Shown in pieces: positions 55,252 to 64,000 of a stretch of 64,000 nt of DNA. The notes under the pieces are model-generated. The model did not search any database and was not told the DNA's origin. It was given only the letters and a program-made list of their open reading frames with translations. The stretch spans positions 3,413,872 through 3,477,871 of the forward strand of contig NC_084807.1 of assembly GCF_963583255.1 (NCBI RefSeq), in the 5' to 3' direction. The stretch is from Pyrus communis (Eukaryota; Streptophyta; Magnoliopsida; Rosales; Rosaceae). How positions within the stretch are numbered: the first letter of the stretch is position 1; each line of letters opens with the position of its first letter. The position numbers were made by a program, and so were the translations under genes.

Positions 55252-56880
55252 CCTTATTGTAGAAGTTTCTCTTTGATATAAGTTGTAGGACAGACATATG
55301 AGAGAGATAGACATGGGTAGTGAGTGAGTTATAGGAACCGTTTGCCTTATTCTAGAAGTTATCTGAGGTATGAGCAATAGGACAGATGTGCGGGGATATA
55401 TATTTCATGGTTTAGGACTAATTTGGTGCACCTCCATCAACTCCCTGGTATGATCGATCAGGCAGGATGTCCGTTTTGATAGGTATGCTTCTGTTCAAGT
55501 GAGGTACTTGAATGTACTTTCGTCAAAAATACATCTTTTCAGTTTACTTTTATATTGAACTCTTAAGATTTTGCATGATGTTTCAAGTTGCGCCTTTCAT
55601 ATGTCATCGTTTTGTTTTGGATTGGAACATTGTAAAATTTGGAATATTCTTGCAATTGCTAGAAAGACTTCCTAGACTTTGCTTCTTCTTTCTTCTGGGT
55701 ACCGGATTCTTGCTGATTTACTCTTATATGCTGTCTGTGCAAGGATTTATGCGAATAGTTCATTGTTTCTATCATATATCTAAGTCGATTTGGCAATATT
55801 TCTCGAGTTCATTTCTCTCAACAATGCCAGTTAGCTCTTGGTCTTATTGGTGCTTCTCTTCTGCATGCTAGAAGAAGAGATCTCAAGTTCGAATCTAACA
55901 GTCTAAGAAAAAAAATATTTTGCATGATCAGACATTTTCATTTTTAAGTCGATATAGATTAAACAAGTAAAAATGGACCGTCTCAAACTCAAATCTTATA
56001 TTTGAGTCCACACCTCTCTACAAGGCAAAATTATGGCCAAGGCACAGGGATGGAAGCAACATCTTCTCTACAAGGCAAAATCAGGTAGTGCTGTCGGCTT
56101 AGCCCTCCTTGCTGAGCATTATTGGCGTTTGATGCACGATCAGGATGAATGCTCGGCTATCAGACAGATCCAGATTGGTGACCCAAGAAGGAATGATAGG
56201 CTGATTTGGCCAGTTGACAAACGATGACAAAGTCGAGTCCGATGGCCTTCCTCCTCCATAATCATCTACACAAAAATTTGGGAGCGGATTTAGAAAGTGG
56301 AGGTTCCGCCAAAAGTTCAAAACTTTATGTGGAGTCATTGGACGAGCAGTAGTGACAAAGGTGGGGCTTTTTCGAAGATCTCCTCCTTTGTCCATAGGTG
56401 GATTTGGTTTGGTTTGGGGTAATTAAATTACAGAGTTGATAGACACTCAGTTACCACGTTCGATGCTTGGCTTTTGGTTTGGTTTGGTAGAGTTCTTGCC
56501 AAATGTCAACTAAAAGAACTACTTGAGTTTTGACTCCAATCGTCGTCGTTGCACATATCTTTATTGTCAATTTGAGTTTTGAGTCTTATGACAACAATGT
56601 TGGAGGAGGAAGCCCACCGGGGGCCGCGGGGAGGGGATGTGGTTGGGCTTTGAGCTTAATGTTGGAGGAGGGAGCCCGCCGGGGAGGGGGGGAGTGGGGG
56701 GTGGGGGGGGTGGGTGTGATGGTTGGAGGGGGAAGCAGGGTGGAGTTGGCAGTTTGAGCTTGGAGGAAGGATTGTAATTTGTACGTATGGTCGATAGAGG
56801 TCAGAAGTTGGAGGATGATCAGAGTGGAAATCGAATCTAATGACTAATACGAAAAAATAAATATCTAAGCTAAAAAATAG
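55252..56880. other. Intergenic between D and the tandem array; no firm gene
   Basis: Holds the 3' flank of D and a run of open but featureless frames (55512-55871, 56033-56227). A very G-rich stretch lies at about 56598-56745, with two similar blocks (gttggaggagg-agccc-ccgggg). Nothing else recognised. Confidence 0.4.
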
Positions 56881-56884
56881 AAAA

Positions 56885-57590
56885 TCTAACAGTTGTGGAA
56901 ATCGAACCTAACAACTAATACACCAGCAGCACTCAAATGACCTTTTCTTGAAAAAAAAAATAGTTTAGAGACTTGATTTTTACTTGGGTAATATTTCAGG
57001 GACCAAATTAGCAATTTACTCAAAAAGTTAATTTGAAACTAAATTTTCAAATTTTCTTAAATGTACGTGTAACACATATGAAAAATAAATTGTTGAGTTG
57101 AACATCTAATAGTTGTGGAAATCGAATCTGACGATTAATGCCCCCACAACACTCAAAGGAACTTTTTCTCAAAAAAAAAAAAAAAGAAGTAGTTTAGAGA
57201 CTTGATTTTTACTTAGGTAATATTCCAGGGATCAAATTAGCAATTTACTCCAAATGTAATTTTGAAACTAAAATTTCAATTTCTCTTAAATTGTACGTGC
57301 AACACTAAATAATATGAAAAATAAATTGTTGAGTTAAAAAATAGATCATTTAACAGTTGTGGAAATCAAATCTAACGACTAATGCTTCCATAGCACTCAA
57401 AGGACTTATTTTCCAAAAAAAATAGTTTAAAAACTTTTTCACTCAGGTAATATTTCAAGGCCAAATCAGTAATTTACTCCAAAAGTTAATTTCAATACTA
57501 AATTTGCAATTATTCTTTAATGGTACGTAAAAATAAGTGGTCAAGATTAAAATAGAAAATTCAAAAATTGTAAAAATCTAATCTAATGTT
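56885..57590. repeat. Tandem array of about 210-245-bp units
   Basis: The phrase agttgtggaaatcgaatctaacgactaatgc starts units near 56889, 57108 and 57352, with a decayed fourth near 57563. Each unit also has atagtttagagacttgatttttact-aggtaatatttcaggga-caaattagcaatttactc. The array lies directly upstream of the SUVH gene. Confidence 0.75.
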
Positions 57591-57761
57591 GCACCGAGGA
57601 TTACATAGTATTGAAGCCACACCTCTAAATTTGCCTATTTCATAAATTTTATTGGATATTTTCAAGAAAGTTAAAATTTAAAATTCAAGTCAAAAAGAGG
57701 GTCCAAACAAAAAAGTGAAAAATGAGGAACTTATAATTTTTAAATGTATAAATTGGGCTAG

Positions 57762-58334
57762 ATGGACAACACTTGGCCAAACGTAGTAACATGCGACGAT
57801 TTAAAGTTAGACCCGGTAAAAAAACAGGTAGCATCCGGAACTGAAGTAGTACGCTCTCCTCTCTCTCCTCTCTCTCCTCTCTCTCTCCTTCTGTGTCTGA
57901 AAGTCGCCAAAGGAGAAATACGCAGCTATCAACCGAAAATGCAAAGAGGTCAGAACGGCTGTATACTTCTTGTTTTCCCCTTCAAGCTTTCGTGCATGGA
58001 AATCTGCTGCTTAATTTCGAATTTTTCTAAATCTTAGCCTAATACCCATTTCAATATCATGTTCTAGATCTCGTTTTCTGTAGATTTCAGCTCGAGATTT
58101 GCTGTCCTGTTTAAATTATGAAACTTTTAAGTAATGTGTAGCGTCGTTTGTGATATTGTCTTGCAGATGTACATGTTTCAAGTGAAAACTTTTGTTTCTC
58201 TGAAAAAAAATGAGAAATGAAATTAGGGTTTAGACAACAATCACCCAGAAGTTGAAGAGAAATTAGGGTTTTTCAGGTTTGTCGGAAAAGCGAAAAACTT
58301 TAGTTTAGGGTTGATTTGTGGACAAGGGTTCGTG
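57762..58334 (+). promoter_or_regulatory. Promoter-proximal region and 5' leader of the SUVH gene
   Basis: A CT-rich tract (57853-57890) suggests the transcribed leader. A possible 5'UTR intron runs from a donor near 57950 (aaagag|gtcaga) to an acceptor at about 58276 (tttttcag|gtttg). This is inferred from splice-like words only. Confidence 0.35.
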
Positions 58335-60401
58335 ATGGAAGGAGGGTCAAGCCACAACTTTGTTCCTCCTTCAGCTGGGATTGATAAGTCAAGGGTTTTG
58401 GATGTTAGACCTCTGCGTAGTTTGATGCCGGTGTTCCCAGCTACATCTCAAGCCCCATCCTTTCCGGGCATGCCTCCCTTTGGCCATACCCCTAATGGGT
58501 TTCCTCCGTTTTACCCGTTTAACGTACCACTATCTCAGGCCTCACCTGATCTAAATAGTGAGATGAGGACACCAAGCGGTTCCATGCCCGCTCCTATCCG
58601 GTCATATAGAGCTCCTGCCCCATCTGGCTCCGATGACTTTCCAGAGGATTCCAATGGAGAAGGGTTCTTTGATCCTCATGTAGGTTCTAGTGCATCTCGA
58701 AAGAAGACCTCAAAAGCTAGTTCATCTCGAAAGAAGACCAAGAAAAATGGAGATGGCGGTTCAGTAACAAACAATGGGTCAGGCGTGACCTTTGTTCCTG
58801 TTATGAGTTCATTTCAAATTGAAGATGGTAACAGGGAGTTGGTTAATTATGTACTCATGAATTTCGATGCACTCCGGAGAAGGATCTGCCAAATTGAAGA
58901 GAACAAGGAAACGAAAACTGGGCTTATTAAGCGTGCAGATTTGAAAGCTGGTAACATTTTGATGAGCAAAAAGGTTAGGACAAACATGAGGAGGAGAATT
59001 GGGGTTGTCCCTGGAGTTGAGATTGGCGACATTTTCTTTTTCCGAATGGAAATGTGTGCGGTTGGATTACATGCTCCATCGATGGCTGGAATTGACTACA
59101 TGACTGGCAAGGGTGATGGTGAAAAAGATCCGGTGGCTTTAAGCATTGTTTCTTCAGGAGGCTATGATGATGAGGCAGAGGACAGCGATGTCTTGATATA
59201 CAGTGGCCAGGGTGGAAATAGCAACAACAAAGACAAAGATAGGGAGGTGGCTGATCAGAAGCTTGAAAGGGGTAATCTTGCTCTTCAGAGAAATTTGCAT
59301 CATGGCAATGAAGTACGAGTGATTCGGGGCATGAAAGAAGATGTTAATGCAATTACAAAGATCTATGTCTATGATGGCCTATATAAAGTTCATGAGTCAT
59401 GGACAGAGAGGGGGAAAGCTGGTTGTAACATATTCAAGTACAAGCTGTTAAGGGTGCCTGGACAGCCACCAGCTTTTGCAGTTTGGCAAACTCTTCGTAA
59501 GTGGAAGGACGGTTTTTCCTCAAGGGCTGGACTTGTTCTTCAAGACCTCACATCAGGGACTGAACCTGTACCTGTTTCCCTTGTAAATGAGGTTGATAAT
59601 GAAAAGGGGCTGGCATCTTTCACTTATTTCCCTACACTCAAATATACTAAATCATTCAGTCTCATGCCACCTTCTTTTGGCTGCAATTGCCGCAGTGCAT
59701 GCCAGCCAGGTGATACGAATTGCTCTTGCATTCAGAAAAATGGAGGTGATTTTCCTTATACTAGCAATGGGATTCTAGTCAGCCGTAAACAATTGTTACA
59801 TGAATGTAGTCCTACGTGTCCATGCACTCCCAACTGCAAAAACCGGGTATCCCAAACTGGTGTAAAATTGCGGCTGGAAGTGTTTAAGACAAAGGATAGG
59901 GGTTGGGGCCTCCGGTCATGGGATTCTATTCGTGCTGGTGCTTTTATTTGTGAGTATGCTGGTGAAGTTATAGATGAAGCGAAGTTAAAACAGAAAGAGG
60001 ATGGAGGGGAAAATGATGAATATATTTTTGACACAGGCCGTGATTATGAATCGTTCAAGTGGAGTTATGAACCTGGATTACTAGAGGAGAGTCCTCATGA
60101 TGTTAATGAGGATTATAACATTCCATATCGCCTGATCATAAGTGCCAAGAATGTTGGGAATGTAGGTCGGTTCATTAATCACAGTTGCTCACCAAATGTT
60201 TTTTGGCAACCAGTTGTATATGAACACAACAATCAGTCTTTTGTCCATATTGCTTTTTATGCCATCAGACACATTGCCCCTATGACAGAGTTGACATATG
60301 ATTATGGGACAAGTTCTAATGAAGCTGGCAGTAACAGTGGACCCAACAGGAAAAATAAATGCTTATGTGGATCGTCAAAATGCCGGGGTTATTTTGGTTG
60401 A
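58335..60401 (+). CDS. SUVH1: SUVH1/SUVH3-type SRA-SET histone H3K9 methyltransferase, 688 aa
   Basis: Single-exon gene, as common for SUVH genes. I chose the ATG at 58335 (MEGGSS), 24 nt inside the open frame, because it matches the usual family start. The proline-rich N-terminus and basic stretch (SRKKTSKASSSRKKTKK) are followed by the YDG/SRA domain (about 217-382, IGVVPGVEIGDIFFFRMEM; methyl-cytosine reader), pre-SET cysteines (about 448-505, CNCRSACQPGDTNCSC and CPCTPNC), SET (about 510-656, DRGWGLRSW, RFINHSCSPN near 610-619, TYDYG) and post-SET (CLCGSSKCRG). Catalytic and zinc-binding residues are all present. SUVH proteins bind methylated DNA; Arabidopsis SUVH1/3 also act with DNAJ proteins to keep genes near methylated transposons active. 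The choice of SUVH1 over SUVH3 is not firm. Confidence 0.93.
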   Translation: MEGGSSHNFVPPSAGIDKSRVLDVRPLRSLMPVFPATSQAPSFPGMPPFGHTPNGFPPFYPFNVPLSQASPDLNSEMRTPSGSMPAPIRSYRAPAPSGSDDFPEDSNGEGFFDPHVGSSASRKKTSKASSSRKKTKKNGDGGSVTNNGSGVTFVPVMSSFQIEDGNRELVNYVLMNFDALRRRICQIEENKETKTGLIKRADLKAGNILMSKKVRTNMRRRIGVVPGVEIGDIFFFRMEMCAVGLHAPSMAGIDYMTGKGDGEKDPVALSIVSSGGYDDEAEDSDVLIYSGQGGNSNNKDKDREVADQKLERGNLALQRNLHHGNEVRVIRGMKEDVNAITKIYVYDGLYKVHESWTERGKAGCNIFKYKLLRVPGQPPAFAVWQTLRKWKDGFSSRAGLVLQDLTSGTEPVPVSLVNEVDNEKGLASFTYFPTLKYTKSFSLMPPSFGCNCRSACQPGDTNCSCIQKNGGDFPYTSNGILVSRKQLLHECSPTCPCTPNCKNRVSQTGVKLRLEVFKTKDRGWGLRSWDSIRAGAFICEYAGEVIDEAKLKQKEDGGENDEYIFDTGRDYESFKWSYEPGLLEESPHDVNEDYNIPYRLIISAKNVGNVGRFINHSCSPNVFWQPVVYEHNNQSFVHIAFYAIRHIAPMTELTYDYGTSSNEAGSNSGPNRKNKCLCGSSKCRGYFG

Positions 60402-61727
60402 TCATGTAGGTTCTAAAACATGCTGCTCCAGTGCCAACAAACATGATCCTGGTGAGAATGACTGGAACTTCGTCTTGTTTAAATGTTTTTTAACGTAGCA
60501 TAGCTGTAGTATTGTTGTTTTATCTTTCTATCTATGGTCGATGGTTTAGGTTCCACCAACAGACCATCATGGTGCCGACAAACATGATCCTGGTTAAGAA
60601 GTCTGGAATCTCTATCATGTTTATATGCTTCTGAACTTAGCATGACTCTGATTTTGTTTTATCTTTCAGTCTCTAGGGGAGACATGCTTGCGAACTTTAA
60701 GTTCCCGTCTTTTATTTGTATTTCTTATATAAAAGCTCTGTGCATGGCAGTTCATAAATGCAATCTTGGATATATGTGTAAGAAGGCTTATGCTACGGAT
60801 TCATGAAACTTTGTATTTGGAGTCTGCATGAATTTCTAATAAATAATATTGCGAGATTATGTTATAGAACTCAGCAAGTCATGTACTTTTGTTAGGAAGG
60901 AAACAAATGGATGGAATTATAGTTTAGTTATTGCTTGACTGTTCATTATTCGCGTTTGCTCTGATCGTACTCAAGTTTGGAGGTTCATTTACATTCTTGT
61001 TTACAAGTTATCCTTGTTTATATCATCCTCGTACAACCAAACCGAAAACTTCTTTGCATGACATATTCAGCCTACCAAAACTAAACTAAACCCATTTCTC
61101 TGCTGCTGATTTCTGGCGATGGAGAGGCGCTGAGCGGGTCAACTTGTCCAATCATAGGGCAACACGTGGATTAATCTTAGGGTTGTTGATTCCTAGTTCA
61201 TTGGCGTTGTCATACATGCTTACAATTTGGTGGAGGATGTGCTTCAGAGTCTAGCTTCCTTGTTAATAGGGTTGGTAGATTTCCTAGCATAGCTTCCTTA
61301 TGCGGTATAGCCCTTCGAAGAGGCAGGCTTGGTAATGCATGCAGGATTTTTGGAAGGGAGGAAGGATGCTCCACATTTTAGTCTCTCATTTCGTTTTTTT
61401 ACTCTCCAAAATTTCTTTCTGGTGGTATTGGGAATTTTGGTTCCGGAGATTTGAAGGTTTTCATTCAATACTTTTAGGTTTTTTTTTTAAGGGTGGTGGC
61501 GTGGTGTTATTTATACATCATTTTTTATCTTTCACATGCCTCTCTTAATTTTTGATTATCGGATTGAATGAATTAAAGAAGCTCAATGAACAAAAATTAA
61601 CAAAGGTGAGTGAATAGCATTATTTTTTTTATATTGGTAATAAAATAAAATGAATGAAGGATAAATAATGTACTTGGGTTAGGTTGGTCTTCTTAATGAA
61701 GTGTTTTGAAGGATAAAAAGTTTCCTA

Positions 61728-61764
<37 letters not shown>

Positions 61765-62800
61765 ATAAACAAAAGAGTCGTGTATGGTTTGATGTGATCG
61801 TCAGGTATATCTTTAAAAAATACTACAGTATCATCTTTTAATAGATTGACTCTACCTGTATTAGATAAATGATATAAATATGTGATTAATGTAGCATTAA
61901 TCTATATATCCCAAGCAATTGCAACCTCAGCGCTTTCAGCATCATTACATCTAAAAAACAAAAGAAAACTAATAAAAAATGTTTGAAAACTAAGTTTTAA
62001 TCAAAATGACAAAAATATATTGTAAGTGAATAATATCAAGAGTGACTTTTTGGAGTAAAAACATATTTTTCGTTAGAAGTGAATAATACCGATAGTGTTT
62101 CGTTAAAACTCCCAAAAAAGAAACGTTCATCAAACAGGCCCTAACAGTTGAATTAAGATCCTGACCATTGAATTAAGATCTAACGATGGTTGTCCATTTT
62201 ATGTGATAGAGCTTGGATAAGAGACGGAAAAGGAAGGGAGGAAAGCTTCTCAATTCTCCCAAGGAGCATTATTACTTACTGTCATTGCATATGAGTGGGT
62301 GCTATAGATGTTTGAATGTTCAATTCCATCCACCAAAAAAAAATACAAAAGGGGCTCAATAATGTCAAAAGGACAAACAACTAGAGTCTACAACTTACAA
62401 TTTGAACCGATGCCACGTAAAACTTACTAAAAGGAGGAACAAATGTCCCTAAAACAAGAACACAAACTCACTTCATACAACATTATAACAAGCCAGAGCA
62501 GTGTAAATGTACACAAACATGCACGACAGATCCGTATTTCCTACAAGCAGCAAAGAAAAAGCTCCACGTTGAATTGTCTCAACGGCATCCAAGCAAATAC
62601 AAACCTGTACCTGATTTTTTTTTTCTTTCCCCACCGCTCCTGGAGATTAAAGCACTCCATATGGGTGTCTCTACAACTCTGCATGTGGCCTTGATACTCA
62701 TGAATGAGTAGCGTTTCCTATCATACAGCAAGCCACTCCAAAAGACCATAAAGAAAATATTCACCAGCAATCATGACCAAAGTTCCGCTATTTGAACAGT
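60402..62800. other. Intergenic between two convergent genes
   Basis: Begins with the SUVH 3' untranslated region, in which a short phrase (gtgcc-acaaacatgatcctgg) occurs twice (about 60430 and 60571). A poly-A run lies at 61730-61761 and a decayed MITE relative at 62035-62118. The last 100 bp or so are the 3'UTR of the AP-4 gene. No gene seen. Confidence 0.5.
62035..62118 (-). mobile_element. Decayed relative of the GGGAGTTTTAACG MITE
   Basis: The - strand reads ttgggagttttaacgaaacac ... tattattcacttctaacgaaaaatatg ... aaaaagtcac, parallel to 32337-32420. Partial and diverged. Confidence 0.45.
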
Positions 62801-64000
62801 TTAGCCAAGCAAATCTCGAAACAAGTTGGGATTCGGACTTGTTGGCGTCACACCCATCTGCCTTACAAGTGAATCCTTTTCCAAGGCATCTTTAGGGTTA
62901 GGACCCTTATTAAACTGTGTTACCCCGCCTTGAGCAGTCCTTGTGGCATTTGATAACTCAGATGTAAGATTAAACTCATCTCTGTTGGTCGGCAAAAGAT
63001 CCCCAACACTGCTACCGAGCCCACTGACAGGTGTATCTGCATATAATCCCATAAAATCAGGTGTCTTAGCAGCACCTGCTGTACCATGGTTCACATTCGA
63101 AGCGACATCAGTTTGATCAAGAAGCCCTTCTAACTGCTTGAAAGGGTCTATGGCCGGAGCAGAACTACTACTAGTTGAGTCACCCAAGTCGAGCAAGTCT
63201 GGAGCAGGTTCACGATTAACTTCAGTGTGTGCAGCTGCTGCCTTTGGCGCTTGGGACTTCTCTGAAGTATGGGTACTCGCCTTAGACGCCTTATGGTTGG
63301 CAGAAGATGGCCTCTTCTCGGTTTTTGATGGACCTCCAAACAGTGAAGAGGCAAGCTTCTGCTTTTCTGGAGAAATTTCAACCTGTGGCCGCCTTGAATC
63401 ATAAGTATCACGGGCTTTTGAATTTGAAGTGCCCACACTATCTACTTGAGTAACCCCATTCGTTGTTTTGTGGGAAGTAGAACTTGAAGAATTCGTGCTC
63501 GGCGATGCAGAAGAAGAATATGTTGGCCTGCCCCATTTTTTTTGAACACCGTCAAGTCGTAGCTTAAGTTCTGATGATCCTGCGTCTGATGCAGATGGCA
63601 ATGATGCAGGCTGGCGGGTCTCCCTCGCATAAGATGGTTCAGGCACTGGAACAAGCTCAGTTGAGGAAGCAACTGCAGCTGGAGGAACTCTTGATGGCAT
63701 TACTGGCTTTGGAAGCTCATATGCCTCAAACCTAAGACTATGGGTTAAAGCTTCATGGTGATCTTGGTTTCCGAAATTGCTGATATCTAACACTCCAGAG
63801 CGCTCATTCTCAGGAATATAGGGCTGAGCGCCTTTTTCTAGTGCTTCTTGGACATAGCCATTGAGGAATGAAAGGTTTTTATCAATCTGCAAAAGAAGAT
63901 GAAGATATTAGTTTGTATATATCTATAATTATAAATTTAATTCTCATTTACGATAAATCACCTCTACAAGAGATGGTGTACATGCAAGGCATAATCCAAA
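62801..64000 (-). CDS. AP4E: AP-4 complex subunit epsilon, C-terminal part (gene runs off the window)
   Basis: The last exon is 63886-62801. Its acceptor reads TTTTGCAG|ATTGAT. The preceding exon enters from the right edge (64000-63964, FGLCLACTPSLVE, donor GAG|GTGATT), so the spliced frame reads PSLVE-IDKNLSFLNGYVQEAL. The C-terminus follows: LNGYVQEALEKGAQPYIPENERS, RFEAYELPKPVMPSRVPP, a long serine-rich hinge with PDLLDLGD, and the end NPNLFRDLLG. AP-4 epsilon is a large subunit of the adaptor that sorts cargo at the trans-Golgi network. The N-terminal armadillo trunk lies outside. The gene is convergent with SUVH. No lesion is seen in the part present. Confidence 0.93.

Noticed and set aside
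55512..55871. 119-codon hydrophobic frame behind gene D
   Set aside because: T-rich sequence gives hydrophobic codons by composition; no family recognised and no paralogue in the B or C flanks.
56033..56227. 64-codon frame beginning MAKAQGWKQH
   Set aside because: No recognisable domain, no supporting splice structure, and part of the upstream sequence (ctctacaaggcaaaat) is a local duplication.

Overview
The window is plant nuclear DNA, most likely from a rosaceous tree (Malus/Pyrus-like). It is AT-rich, has GT-AG introns, and is dense in plant transposon families: a Cassandra TRIM, Copia and Gypsy LTR remnants, PIF/Harbinger, hAT and Mutator-like MITEs. The protein genes match plant families: MATH plus coiled-coil proteins, an SUVH H3K9 methyltransferase and AP-4 epsilon. 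The family-level host call is inference.

Layout. About 1-55 kb is a tandem cluster of MATH-coiled-coil (MATH-CC) genes, all in + orientation apart from inverted pieces. Each gene has three coding exons: two short MATH exons, then a long exon holding the end of the MATH domain, a variable linker and a coiled-coil tail. In order: gene A (1.2-4.6 kb, dead); a 4.3-kb palindrome with MATH fragments facing each other (6.5-10.8 kb); B0 (12.5 kb, lone dead exon 1); a block of LTR-derived repeats (13.4-19.7 kb); C1 (22.8-29.7 kb, dead, split by a complete-looking 4.87-kb PIF/Harbinger element); B1 (29.7-32.2 kb, dead, joined to the stump of C1); E (33.6-37.4 kb, dead, split by a 2.9-kb LTR element); B2 (38.3-40.7 kb, intact); C2 (47.0-49.8 kb, intact); D (51.8-55.3 kb, intact, with an expanded protein repeat). 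The B and C neighbourhoods occur twice, about 11-30 kb and 37-49 kb, so the cluster grew by block duplication. The paralogous empty sites date many insertions relative to that event.

After the cluster come a 220-245-bp tandem array (about 56.9-57.6 kb), an intron-free SUVH1/3-type gene (58.3-60.4 kb, + strand) and the 3' end of an AP-4 epsilon gene (62.8-64.0 kb, - strand, running off the window).

The MATH-CC family includes Arabidopsis RTM3, which restricts potyvirus movement, and clustered MATH genes lie at the apricot PPV-resistance locus, so a plant-virus or stress role is plausible but not shown here. The observations most worth following are the large MATH palindrome (a possible hairpin-RNA source), the Harbinger element with two apparently intact genes and target-site duplication, a non-autonomous LTR element with TA...CA termini, and the inverted duplication of a coiled-coil tail. 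Exon limits were read by eye from splice consensus and paralogue comparison; no search or alignment was run.
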